A stretch of 54,123 nucleotides of DNA from an uncultured Mycoplasmatota bacterium (lineage in GTDB: Bacteria > Bacillota_I > Bacilli_A > RF39 > UBA660): assembly GCA_900547995.1 (NCBI GenBank), contig URIY01000004.1, positions 1-54,123 on the forward strand, in the 5' to 3' direction. The position numbers and the translations under genes were made by a program. This document shows, in pieces, positions 26,121 through 33,664 of the stretch. Numbering within the stretch: the stretch's first letter is position 1; every line of letters begins with the position of its first letter. The notes below the pieces were generated by a model. That model made no database searches. It was given only the letters and a program-made list of their open reading frames with translations, and was not told the origin of the DNA.

Positions 26121-27611
26121 ATGATGGAACTAAGATTTAATGATGAGTTTAATGGAATAATAGAAGTGCCAATAAACTGTTGGAAAACATTTGATGATAT
26201 TCCACAAAAGATTAAAGATTTTATTACTGAAACATCTAATTCAATCCCAATATTTGATGAAAGTAATAATAAATATTATTGTCCAAAATGTGTAAAAGAA
26301 ATTAATGAAAAAAAGATGTGTGAAAAATGTTCAAAAATATTTAAGTTGCATGATGAGTTAAGCATTGAAAATATAAAAGAACTAAGAAACTACCAAAACA
26401 ATATCTATTATTATATATTTGATATTAAGGATGGCAATATATTACTTTACTTATTATGTGAACATATAGATTATTATAATCCATTAGTATATTACCCATA
26501 TAAACATAGTGAAATAAATATTGAAAATATCTATCAAATTTTACCGAAAGAAATCATAAACATAAAATCAGGCAAACATATTTTATATAAAAATATAGAT
26601 ACGGTATATACAAAGATTATAAATGATGATTTAAGTAATGATGAGCTTGAAATATATGAAGAATTGGAATTTAATACATATGAACACCAATATTTATACA
26701 CAGATAATTTAAAAGATTTAAAAAATACAAATTTATATAGGTATAGTAATATTTGGACTTTAGAAGATTATTTCAAAGAACATTGCTTTACTTTAGCAAG
26801 TTTAACTTTCTATCCTGTATATTATAGAGAATTTGAGTATTTATTAAAAATGAAACTATATGCACTAGCAATTAATTATTGTTCCTATATAAAATATAGA
26901 GGAAGTTTTGAAAATACATTTGGAGTTGAAAAAAAATATTATTCCTTTATGAAAGATATTGATATAACTGGTCCTCAACTAGATGCATTTAGACTTTATC
27001 ATACAACTGATACAAATATATTAAAATTCATAGTGAATAATTATTTTTTAGTTGAACTAATATTAAAGTATGTTAGTTTAGATAATGTGTTAGAATATCT
27101 TGATGAGCAAGGGTTAAGTATAAAGAATTTATATGAATATGGAGATTATATTAGATGTTGTGAAGAAATGAAATTGAACTTAAAAGACCATAATATATTA
27201 TTTCCAAAGCAATTTATTAAACAACATGATAAAATTACAAATGAAATGATAATAACAAAAGATCCTCAAACTGATAAACGTATAAAAAACTTATCTAATA
27301 TTCTTTTTCTAAATAAGTATGAAGATGATAAATATATTATATTTGCAGCAGATAGTATCAATAGTATTGTTGATGAAAGTTCTCAACAATCTAATTGCGT
27401 TAGAACATATTGCGGCATGGTAAGTAATAATTCATGCCAAGTATATTTTATGAGATACAAAAATGATATAACTAAATCTTTCATCACAATTGAAGTTAGA
27501 AATAATAAAGTTGTTCAAGCCAAAACTAGATTTAATGAAGAGCCACCTATTGAAGCTATGAATATTATAAGAAAATGGGAACAAACATTAATTCCAATAA
27601 TAAATGAATAA
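26121..27611 (+). CDS. PcfJ-like protein with N-terminal zinc-ribbon
   Basis: 496 aa. The N-terminal part holds a CxxC-x(n)-CxxC zinc-binding knuckle (YYCPKCVKEINEKKMCEKCSKIF, split here as CPKC and CEKC), the middle is helical, and the C-terminus (about 400-496) has the PcfJ signature: QQSNCVRTYCGMV, CQVYFMRYKN, FITIEVRNNKVVQAKTRFNEEP. PcfJ-like proteins are found on conjugative plasmids and on many Firmicutes islands; their role is not established. It follows the putative nuclease by 23 bases. The pair lies between two tRNA genes, typical of accessory DNA. Confidence 0.8.
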   Translation: MMELRFNDEFNGIIEVPINCWKTFDDIPQKIKDFITETSNSIPIFDESNNKYYCPKCVKEINEKKMCEKCSKIFKLHDELSIENIKELRNYQNNIYYYIFDIKDGNILLYLLCEHIDYYNPLVYYPYKHSEINIENIYQILPKEIINIKSGKHILYKNIDTVYTKIINDDLSNDELEIYEELEFNTYEHQYLYTDNLKDLKNTNLYRYSNIWTLEDYFKEHCFTLASLTFYPVYYREFEYLLKMKLYALAINYCSYIKYRGSFENTFGVEKKYYSFMKDIDITGPQLDAFRLYHTTDTNILKFIVNNYFLVELILKYVSLDNVLEYLDEQGLSIKNLYEYGDYIRCCEEMKLNLKDHNILFPKQFIKQHDKITNEMIITKDPQTDKRIKNLSNILFLNKYEDDKYIIFAADSINSIVDESSQQSNCVRTYCGMVSNNSCQVYFMRYKNDITKSFITIEVRNNKVVQAKTRFNEEPPIEAMNIIRKWEQTLIPIINE

Positions 27612-27713
27612 CTATGTAAGTACGATTATTTGAAGTGAACTTTTTTACCATCTAAAATAATAATAGAAACTCTTAATATACTTATATAATATACTAATCA
27701 AAAATAGAGAATA

Positions 27714-27745
27714 AGTTAGTTGTAAAAAATAACTAACTTTTTTTG
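27714..27745 (+). terminator. Intrinsic terminator downstream of the PcfJ-like gene
   Basis: AGTTAGTT-GTAAAAAAT-AACTAACT followed by TTTTTT, about 100 bases past the stop. Confidence 0.85.
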
Positions 27746-27762
27746 TATTTTAACAATTTGAT

Positions 27763-27792
27763 TAGACATATTTAATAAAATTATGTTATAAT
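27763..27792 (+). promoter_or_regulatory. Promoter of tRNA-Leu
   Basis: TAGACA (27763-27768), 18-bp spacer, TATAAT (27787-27792), ending 12 bases before the mature tRNA 5' end. Confidence 0.7.
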
Positions 27793-27804
27793 GAACTTGT
27801 ACTT

Positions 27805-27890
27805 GCTCGTGTGATGAAATGGTAGACGTGCTGGACTCAAAATCCAGTGGTGGCAACACCGTGTCGGTTCAAGTCCGACCACGAGCACCA
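27805..27890 (+). tRNA. trnL: tRNA-Leu (CAA anticodon)
   Basis: 86 nt with a long variable arm (GGTGGCAACACC, class II) and CCA encoded. Acceptor GCTCGTG / CACGAGC, discriminator A, anticodon stem CTGGA / TCCAG with loop CTCAAAA (anticodon CAA), T arm GTCGG-TTCAAGT-CCGAC. Reads UUG codons. Confidence 0.95.
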
Positions 27891-27903
27891 TAGGAAAATT
27901 AGT

Positions 27904-27929
27904 CGAACTTTTGTAGTTCGTTTTTTTTA
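27904..27929 (+). terminator. Terminator after tRNA-Leu
   Basis: CGAAC-TTTTGTA-GTTCG followed by eight T, immediately after the tRNA. Confidence 0.85.
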
Positions 27930-28022
27930 TAATTTTTTATTAATTACAACAACTGAAAAGTGACCAAATATGTTAATTTTTTTATTCATAATATAAATTT
28001 TTTTGAATATAATAATAATATG

Positions 28023-28051
28023 TTGACGTACGTTAAAAAGTACGTTATAAT
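28023..28051 (+). promoter_or_regulatory. Promoter/operator of yefM-yoeB
   Basis: TTGACG (28023-28028), 17-bp spacer, TATAAT (28046-28051). Two direct copies of GTACGTTA at 28028-28035 and 28040-28047 fill the spacer and reach the -10, and the first is part of the palindrome ACGTACGT. This is a likely binding site for the YefM-YoeB complex, which autorepresses in related systems. Confidence 0.7.
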
Positions 28052-28072
28052 TTATACAAGAGAGGTGATATT

Positions 28073-28330
28073 ATGAGTACAATTAATATAACTAATGCTA
28101 GACAAAATTTGTTTCAACTTGTTTCAGATGTTAATATTGGATTTAATCCTATTACAATTGTTAACAATAAAGGAAAAAATGCAGTTTTAATATCTGAAGA
28201 TGAATGGAAAAATATTGAAGAGACTTTATATTTATCTTCAATACCTGGTTTAGTTGATGATGTTACTAATATTAAGAATAATGAAAATTGGAAAAATGCA
28301 AAGGAATATGATCCAAATGAAGAATGGTAA
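28073..28330 (+). CDS. yefM: Antitoxin of the YefM/Phd family
   Basis: 85 aa. The N-terminal Phd/YefM fold is clear: INITNARQNLFQLVSDVN, then PITIVNNKGKNAVLISEDEWKNIEETLYLSSIPG, the DNA-binding and dimerisation part. The acidic, probably disordered tail (KNAKEYDPNEEW) should wrap the toxin. Binding site AAGAGAGGTGATATT precedes the ATG. The last 14 bases overlap the toxin start, which couples translation. It neutralises YoeB and represses the operon. Confidence 0.92.
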   Translation: MSTINITNARQNLFQLVSDVNIGFNPITIVNNKGKNAVLISEDEWKNIEETLYLSSIPGLVDDVTNIKNNENWKNAKEYDPNEEW

Positions 28331-28595
28331 TTATATTATTAAATTTTCTAAATTGGCTGAAAAAGACAAAATAAAATTAAAAAATTCAGGATTAGAAAAG
28401 AGTGCAAAAATAATTTTAAATTTAATGATAGAAGATCCATTTTGTTACCCACCTAGTTTTGAAAAATTAACAGGTGATTTAACAGGTTTATATTCTAGAA
28501 GAATAAATAGACAACATAGAATTATTTATGAAGTTGATAAAGAAAATAATGAAATACATATTTTAAGAATGTGGACTCATTATAATAAAATATAA
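28317..28595 (+). CDS. yoeB: YoeB/Txe-type ribosome-dependent mRNA interferase toxin
   Basis: 92 aa from the ATG at 28317 (M-K-N-G-N-Y), which overlaps the antitoxin end; longer in-frame starts in the antitoxin gene are not sensible. Family pattern: IIKFSKLAEKDKIKLKNSG, then DPFCYPPSFEKLTGDLTGLYSRRINRQHRIIYEVD and the C-terminal HILRMWTHYNK. The conserved Glu (FEKL), Arg (SRRI), His (THYNK, penultimate His-Tyr) of YoeB are present. It cleaves mRNA in the ribosomal A site when free of YefM. Confidence 0.92.
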   Translation: MKNGNYIIKFSKLAEKDKIKLKNSGLEKSAKIILNLMIEDPFCYPPSFEKLTGDLTGLYSRRINRQHRIIYEVDKENNEIHILRMWTHYNKI

Positions 28596-28626
28596 ATGAT
28601 TGATTTATATTTTTGATTTGTCAAAA

Positions 28627-28656
28627 AAGTTGTAGACCTCTACGTTGTCGGCACCA
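28627..28656 (+). other. tRNA 3'-end-like remnant
   Basis: A 5-bp stem TGTAG / CTACG with a shortened loop ACCT, then TTGTCGGCACCA, looks like a degraded T arm, acceptor strand and CCA of a tRNA (the acceptor end recalls tRNA-Thr). The normal TTCRANY loop is missing and no 5' part is found. Further downstream GAACTTTT matches the sequence after tRNA-Leu. Could be a relic of an integration or duplication, or chance. Confidence 0.3.
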
Positions 28657-28671
28657 AATTGATAGAAAACT

Positions 28672-28733
28672 CGAACTTTTCGAGTAAATAATATAAAATA
28701 TTGTTTAAAAATTGTTTTATATTATTATGCATA
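28672..28733. repeat. Two AT-rich inverted repeats
   Basis: ACTCGAA-CTT-TTCGAGT (about 28672-28688), then AATAATATAAAA / TTTTATATTATT separated by 16 bases (about 28688-28728). They lie between yoeB and the structured segment below. No T run follows the first. The second could be a cruciform or the end of a small element. Confidence 0.5.
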
Positions 28734-28756
28734 TGCCAAGGAAACTTACATAAAAT

Positions 28757-28847
28757 TAAAAAGGATACATTTGATTGTGGTTGATCAAATGCAATTCCTT
28801 ATGGATATAGCATCTGAAATCACATAGTTGTGAAATCAGATGCTTTT
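28757..28847. terminator. Paired hairpins terminating transcripts from both sides
   Basis: Hairpin A (28810-28843): GCATCTGA-AA-TCACA-TAGT-TGTGA-AA-TCAGATGC, symmetric AA/AA internal loop, followed by TTTT on the plus strand. Hairpin B (28761-28800): AAGGA, CATTTGAT / ATCAAATG, TCCTT, followed on the minus strand by TTTTTAATTTTA. Minus transcripts of the small peptide gene would run through A and stop at B; plus transcripts would run through B and stop at A. The two 3' ends would therefore be complementary. Confidence 0.65.
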
Positions 28848-28848
28848 G

Positions 28849-28926
28849 CTATTTTAGAAGTAAAATAATTACTAATAAGAATAGGAGTAATATTATAATA
28901 AATAGAGGAAATTCTCTCTTTGCCAT
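28849..28926 (-). CDS. 25-aa hydrophobic membrane peptide
   Basis: Starts MAKREFP and continues as a single run of Phe/Ile/Leu/Val (about residues 8-24), ending LLLK: one short membrane helix with a basic N-terminus and a terminal Lys. Expression signals are unusually complete: promoter TTGGAT-17-TATAAT (29033-29005), AAAGGTGGTGG binding site seven bases before the ATG, and a terminator downstream. The leader has a strong hairpin that includes the 5' part of the binding site. Too short for family assignment. Size and layout resemble type I toxins (Fst, TisB) or small stress peptides such as regulators of membrane complexes. It is not SpoVM- or YjcZ-like in sequence. Confidence 0.6.
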   Translation of the reverse strand: MAKREFPLFIIILLLFLLVIILLLK

Positions 28927-28937
28927 AAATACCACCA

Positions 28938-28968
28938 CCTTTCTTTTATCATTTGATAAATCGAAAGG
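28938..28968 (-). promoter_or_regulatory. Leader hairpin overlapping the binding site of the 25-aa peptide gene
   Basis: Minus-strand stem CCTTTC / GAAAGG, then TTTATC / GATAAA with loop AAAT (minus-strand sense) and a 2:1 bulge. The 3' arm GAAAGG overlaps the start of the ribosome binding site AAAGGTGG. It may limit initiation, as in toxin mRNAs or RNA thermometers. Confidence 0.55.
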
Positions 28969-28997
28969 GAAAGCCTCTGATATGATTCAAATGTATT

Positions 28998-29033
28998 TAA
29001 CAAGATTATAGCAAGCACTTGTTTTGCATCCAA
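28998..29033 (-). promoter_or_regulatory. Promoter of the 25-aa peptide gene
   Basis: Minus strand TTGGAT (29033-29028), 17-bp spacer GC-rich for this genome, TATAAT (29010-29005). The start is expected near 28998, giving a leader of about 72 bases. Confidence 0.65.
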
Positions 29034-29284
29034 GAGTTTAATATTAAATTTATGACAATTCCTGAATTTCAAATTAAAATTCAGCAAATTTACTAAAGAG
29101 AGCCAATATTTCTTCCATTTTTCTTAAATTTATGTATAATATTAAATGTGTTGATTATTTATATCTCTTTGGTCGGAATATAAAATAATTCAACACTTTT
29201 TATGTTGTAAGTTTTTTCTTTGAATTAGATGACTTTTTGTTAGAAATTTGGTACAATCATTGTAGTAGTAAGAGGTGCATATAT
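29034..29284. other. Non-coding stretch between peptide promoter and lipoprotein gene
   Basis: No credible ORF on either strand. Near its right end TACAAT (29252-29257) with ATGACT 17 bases upstream (29229-29234) is a weak candidate promoter for the lipoprotein gene; AAGAGGTGCATATAT is its binding site. Otherwise only AT-rich DNA with no repeat that I can define. Confidence 0.5.
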
Positions 29285-30565
29285 ATGAAAAAATTAGTTT
29301 TATTTTCGTTAGTTTTACTTTTAGTAACTGGATGTGGAGAAAAAAAGAATATTAAAAACAATGACAAAGTAAATACCGGTGCAAACAGTTTTGAATCAAG
29401 TAATGAATTTGATATTTCTATTGAGGACCAATATGATGACGTATTAAAAAGATATTTTAATTATGATTCATTATATGTAAATGAATACGATAATTTAGCA
29501 CGTTATCCTATAGCTTATAAAGATACAATGATAGAGTTTTATGCCATTGTACTTCAAGTAATAGAAGAATCTGATGATAACTTTAAAATATTATGCGAAT
29601 TATATGAGTGGGTTAATCCTGAAAATAAAGATAATTACATAATAATTGAAGGAAAATATGTAAATGGAAAAAGATATCTAAAAGATGATAATATTAAAGT
29701 AACAGGTATATATAAAGGTATGAATACTTATAATATTTCATCAACAAATATGGTTTTACCAACCGTTAGTGTAGATAAAATAATAATTGATGAAAGTTAT
29801 ATGGGTTATTATCCTGAATATGATGAAGAAGATATTAGAAAAATAGCTGAAAGTTTTTTTGGAACAACTTTTACTTTAGTAAAACCAAATTATAATCTTT
29901 ACGATGAAAAAAATATTTATTTAATGAGCCTTCCATTTCATTATGTAGTAACTTTAGATAATCAAACCAATGCAAGATTTAGTAAATATAGATTTTATAC
30001 TGAATATGGAAGAATTGATGTAGCCACAGAAAATGAAGATGGTAGAGTTTTAAGGAATATATCTAAATCTTCAGATAATAAAAATTTTATTTTAACTACT
30101 TATACACCAGACAGTAATTATTTGGAATTACAAATGTATGATAAAGATTTTAAATTATTATGGTCAAGACAATTTGAAAATGTTGATAAATATTTATGGG
30201 AAAATAATAATAATAGAATTTTACTAACCATAAATAGTGATACTTATTATATAAACGAAATTGATGGAAAAAACATTATAGATCCTTTTATTACAGGAGA
30301 GGCATTATCTATAAAACTTTTATCAAATGGTGACGTTATATTTATATCTGAAAAATCAAACTCTTTTATTATGTATATAGATAATACAGGTAAAGTTTTA
30401 TGGAAAAAAGGCATAGATTCTTCTGTAACACCAGAATATATTTCAGCAATATTAGTTGCTAATGAAAAAATCTATATAAATTATGGTTTAGAAGGTTTAT
30501 CAGATTTATATGTTAATGTATATGATAAGGACGGAAAAGAATTAGTTAGTACTTTTACATCATAA
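29285..30565 (+). CDS. Lipoprotein of unknown function
   Basis: 426 aa from the ATG at 29285 (AAGAGGTGCATATAT upstream; the frame extends to 29237 without a binding site). Signal peptide MKKLVLFSLVLLLVTGC with lipobox LVTGC (Cys17), then a Lys/Asn linker. The first half contains a small-domain-like region (VTGIYKGMNTYNISSTNMVLPTV) similar in style to OB-fold accessory domains of surface lipoproteins. The second half has repeated strand patterns (LQMYDKDFKLLWSRQFEN, IDNTGKVLWKKGID, VNVYDKDGKELVSTF) that resemble beta-propeller (PQQ-like) blades. Expected on the outer membrane face. No family recognised. Confidence 0.8.
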   Translation: MKKLVLFSLVLLLVTGCGEKKNIKNNDKVNTGANSFESSNEFDISIEDQYDDVLKRYFNYDSLYVNEYDNLARYPIAYKDTMIEFYAIVLQVIEESDDNFKILCELYEWVNPENKDNYIIIEGKYVNGKRYLKDDNIKVTGIYKGMNTYNISSTNMVLPTVSVDKIIIDESYMGYYPEYDEEDIRKIAESFFGTTFTLVKPNYNLYDEKNIYLMSLPFHYVVTLDNQTNARFSKYRFYTEYGRIDVATENEDGRVLRNISKSSDNKNFILTTYTPDSNYLELQMYDKDFKLLWSRQFENVDKYLWENNNNRILLTINSDTYYINEIDGKNIIDPFITGEALSIKLLSNGDVIFISEKSNSFIMYIDNTGKVLWKKGIDSSVTPEYISAILVANEKIYINYGLEGLSDLYVNVYDKDGKELVSTFTS

Positions 30566-30572
30566 AAATTCT

Positions 30573-30601
30573 AAAAAAGAAGATTATCAGTCTTCTTTTT
30601 C
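30573..30601 (+). terminator. Intrinsic terminator of the lipoprotein gene
   Basis: AAAAAGAAGA-TTATCAG-TCTTCTTTTT, eight bases past the stop. Confidence 0.85.
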
Positions 30602-30759
30602 TATAACAAACAATAAAATTTATTGTTTAGGAACTTTTTATATAATACTATTATTTATTATAAGGTTGCTAGAAAATCTTAAAAAAATAAAATGAAATGT
30701 CTAAAAATGTTTAACCAACTAAAAGAAATATTAGGTATAACTATTTTTGGGAGGAAAAT

Positions 30760-31458
30760 ATGAAAATTATTACAAAAGAAAATGAAATGCATAAAAAAAA
30801 TATTTATTTAGAGGAAGAAAATAAAACCTTATCAATAATATTTGAGGGTAATGGCGATTTATATTGGAATATAAGAAATAAAAATTATAATCAAAAAGGA
30901 ACTTATTCATATGACTATTTTGATATAACTAAAGAAAATTACAGTTTGTATTTATTATTTGAACAATTACTATCCGATATTAAAAATATTAATATCTTTG
31001 ATGAAAAAGAAAATACCAATGTTTCATCAGCAGAGTCAAATAAAGAGAAAAAAAATTATATAAAATTAATTCAATGTACATCCAATTATGCTGAATTATT
31101 TGATATTACTTCAAATACTATTACTTGGTACTCCGATGAAAATGACTATGAAGTTACAAACATATTAAAAATAACAAAACAAGATGATATATTTAAAATT
31201 GAATTTTTTTCTAAATCATATATTGATGGATATAAAAAAAAGTGCAACACATCAGGAACTATGGGTATTAGAATAAGTAATTCCGGTAGTAGATATGCTC
31301 CCTTTAATATTGTATTTATGAGGATGTTTACTAAACTTCAAGATATTGATGATATTAATGACTATGGGCATCAAATTCATATAGAAGAATATTTATATAA
31401 TCAAAAAGTCAAATATAATCTATCAATACAAAATGAAAAAAAATTAATCAAAAAATAA
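30760..31458 (+). CDS. Hypothetical protein, 232 aa
   Basis: No family recognised. Start ATG behind TTTGGGAGGAAAAT. No signal or membrane segment. The N-terminal half is strand-rich (KTLSIIFEGNGDLYWNIRNK), with an acidic linker (DEKENTNVSSAESNKEKK); the C-terminal half contains GTMGIRISNSGSRYAPFNIVF. It ends 32 bases before the UbiB-like kinase gene with no terminator between, so the two are probably one transcript. Confidence 0.7.
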   Translation: MKIITKENEMHKKNIYLEEENKTLSIIFEGNGDLYWNIRNKNYNQKGTYSYDYFDITKENYSLYLLFEQLLSDIKNINIFDEKENTNVSSAESNKEKKNYIKLIQCTSNYAELFDITSNTITWYSDENDYEVTNILKITKQDDIFKIEFFSKSYIDGYKKKCNTSGTMGIRISNSGSRYAPFNIVFMRMFTKLQDIDDINDYGHQIHIEEYLYNQKVKYNLSIQNEKKLIKK

Positions 31459-31490
31459 TATTTATAATAAAATTTAAAATTGAATTGTGA

Positions 31491-32954
31491 GTGATAAAAG
31501 TGAAATTATATATCCAAATATTAAAATTATTATTTAATAAATTTATTCTACGAAGAAGTAATGGTGCAATAATTAAAAGTTTTTCAGAAAAAATGGGAAT
31601 AGTCTATATTAAATTAGCGCAAATGTTAGCCACACAAAACTTTGGTAATTTATTTACTGAAAAAGATAGACAAATATTATCAAGCATTTGTGATAACTGT
31701 AATCCAATTAGTTATGATGAAATTGAAAAAATACTAAAACATGAATATGGTGAAGACTTAGAAAAGACATTTAGTTATATTGAGAAAAAGCCAGTTGGAT
31801 CTGCATCTATATCACAGGTTCATATGGCTAGATTAAAAAGTGGTGAAGATGTTGCATTAAAAATTAAAAGGAAAGACATTACAAAATCAATTGATAAAGA
31901 TATTAAAAGAATTAGAAAAATAGTTCATAGATTTGGTAAAATTATAAAATTTAAAAATATAGCAGGTAGCGACCATGCCTTGGATTTATACTTAAAATGG
32001 ATTGAACAAGAAACAGATTTTATAAATGAAAGAAATAATATTAAAATATATCAAAAATTTGCTGATAACGTAAATGAAAAAGTTAATGGGACTAAAAAGA
32101 TAAAAGTTCCAAAACTCTATGACAATTATTGTACAAATAATATTATTGTCATGGAATTTATTAAATTTCCAACTATTAATAAAATAGAATTAAATGAACA
32201 AAATAAAAGGAAAATTAATACAGCCTTAAATAGTTACATTAAATCAAGTTTTTGGGCATTATTAAATGATCAACAAGTAGTTTTTCATGGTGATCCTCAT
32301 AGTGGAAACATATGTATAGATGAAGATGAAAATATTTATTTTTTAGATATGGGGCTATTATGCTCTTTAAATAAAACAGATGCTAAACTATGTAAAGATT
32401 TCTTTTTAGCAGCATACTCTGGGAATTATGAAAAAATGTATAATATGCTAATTCCTTATGGTAATATGAGCAAAGAGAAAAAACAGGAATTTAAAAATGA
32501 TTGTCATAAATACTGTGAAGAAATTAAGAAAAAAGATGTTACTTGCTATTTTATTGATATGGTTAATGTTTGTCTAAATTACGAATTTGTTCCACCTAAT
32601 TTTTTATTTAGTATGGCTAAAGCATTTGTTTGCTTAAATGGAATTAGTAACTTTTCCAATAATCATCGTATTGCTACAGAATTATTACAGAAACAAGTAA
32701 TGAAATTTTTGATAAAAAGGAGTTTAAATGATTGTAAAGAAATAGTCATAGATAGTTTGCATATTGCACCCAAGGCGCTAGAAAATTGTTCTAAATATGG
32801 AGTCATAAATACTATTCATAAAGTATCAAATAATAAAATGAAGATGGATATAAAAGATTCTTTAGAAAATTTAAAAGAAATGTGTAATTTAATAAAAAGG
32901 TCTTATCATGATGAAATGATAACTCATGATAATAAAAAACAAAAACACTTATAG
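31491..32954 (+). CDS. UbiB/ABC1 (AarF) atypical kinase-like protein
   Basis: 487 aa from a GTG at 31491 (a second GTG at 31500 is equally possible; neither has an ideal binding site). Family elements: the N-terminal extension motif as YIKLAQMLATQ where the usual form is KLGQ, the Ala-rich nucleotide loop as KPVGSASISQVHMARL, the VAIK-type Lys in GEDVALKIKRKD, the Glu-rich EQETDFINERNN, the catalytic VVFHGDPHSGNICI and the metal-binding FLDMGL. UbiB proteins act in quinone biosynthesis or lipid handling, mostly with ATPase activity. This lineage has no quinone genes in view. The C-terminus lacks obvious membrane helices, so it may be soluble. Possible role in lipid or envelope metabolism is inference. 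Confidence 0.82.
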   Translation: MIKVKLYIQILKLLFNKFILRRSNGAIIKSFSEKMGIVYIKLAQMLATQNFGNLFTEKDRQILSSICDNCNPISYDEIEKILKHEYGEDLEKTFSYIEKKPVGSASISQVHMARLKSGEDVALKIKRKDITKSIDKDIKRIRKIVHRFGKIIKFKNIAGSDHALDLYLKWIEQETDFINERNNIKIYQKFADNVNEKVNGTKKIKVPKLYDNYCTNNIIVMEFIKFPTINKIELNEQNKRKINTALNSYIKSSFWALLNDQQVVFHGDPHSGNICIDEDENIYFLDMGLLCSLNKTDAKLCKDFFLAAYSGNYEKMYNMLIPYGNMSKEKKQEFKNDCHKYCEEIKKKDVTCYFIDMVNVCLNYEFVPPNFLFSMAKAFVCLNGISNFSNNHRIATELLQKQVMKFLIKRSLNDCKEIVIDSLHIAPKALENCSKYGVINTIHKVSNNKMKMDIKDSLENLKEMCNLIKRSYHDEMITHDNKKQKHL

Positions 32955-33003
32955 CTTTTGTTACAACTATATGCTATAATATTTTTTCAGGAGGTTATTA
33001 TAT

Positions 33004-33618
33004 ATGAAATTGAAAGAAAAACTTTTAAATATTAAAAAGGAATTATTGCTCTTAATTCAACCAACTTCTAGAGACTTTGAATTTAATGCTACACTAGAAG
33101 ATCATCCAATTGGTAATCAAAATGTATATAGATTATACTATATTAATTATAGTAGAATATTCGAATATTCAGGGTGCCGTGATGATAATAGTATTTTATT
33201 TAATTGGGCATGTAAACCTTTTATGATGCCAGATGGAATGACACGCGAAGAAGGCTTTAAAGTATTATCTTACCTAACGGACTTTATTGAAAAAAGAGAC
33301 GATATTGGTACATGTTCTCTAACATCTGTTGAAACTCTTGATGATGTCTTAGATTTAGAAGAGTTTAAATTTAAAAGAATTGTAGAGAATGATAAAAATA
33401 GAATTATAGATTTATTTACAGTTACTGGAAGACTACTATTATTTAAGAATAGTGAACTTTATTCAAAATACTTTGAATGGTATACTAGTGATGTTACCTT
33501 AGAAGAAGTAAAAAATATTTACGCAAAATACAATATGTTATTTCCTGATGTAGCATGGTTTGATGATCAAAAAGAAAAAGATAATGCAAAAGTTTTAAAA
33601 ATTAGTAAACATAAATGA
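33004..33618 (+). CDS. Hypothetical protein, 204 aa
   Basis: Start ATG behind CAGGAGGTTATTATAT, a strong binding site. No signal peptide or membrane helix. Contains an amphipathic start (MKLKEKLLNIKKELLLLI), conserved-looking GNQNVYRLYYINYSRIF and WACKPFMMPDGMTREEGF, and a C-terminal tail rich in Lys/Asp. No family recognised. It has its own terminator and lies 50 bases after the kinase-like gene, so it may belong to the same transcript. Confidence 0.7.
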   Translation: MKLKEKLLNIKKELLLLIQPTSRDFEFNATLEDHPIGNQNVYRLYYINYSRIFEYSGCRDDNSILFNWACKPFMMPDGMTREEGFKVLSYLTDFIEKRDDIGTCSLTSVETLDDVLDLEEFKFKRIVENDKNRIIDLFTVTGRLLLFKNSELYSKYFEWYTSDVTLEEVKNIYAKYNMLFPDVAWFDDQKEKDNAKVLKISKHK

Positions 33619-33623
33619 TAAAT

Positions 33624-33662
33624 ATAAAAACTCGTTTCTTTGTATAAAACGAGTTTTAATTC
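33624..33662 (+). terminator. Terminator between 204-aa and 256-aa hypothetical genes
   Basis: AAAACTCGTTT-CTTTGTAT-AAACGAGTTTT followed by AATTCT; long stem, also usable by the convergent gene. Confidence 0.75.
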
Positions 33663-33664
33663 TA

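Noticed and set aside
28757..28847. 6S RNA or another known structured RNA on the plus strand
   Set aside because: The hairpins are short and separate, and no promoter or conserved bulge of 6S RNA could be found.
28893..29087. 64-aa minus-strand ORF overlapping the 25-aa peptide gene in another frame
   Set aside because: It has no binding site, covers the promoter and leader of the small gene, and its residues are frame noise.
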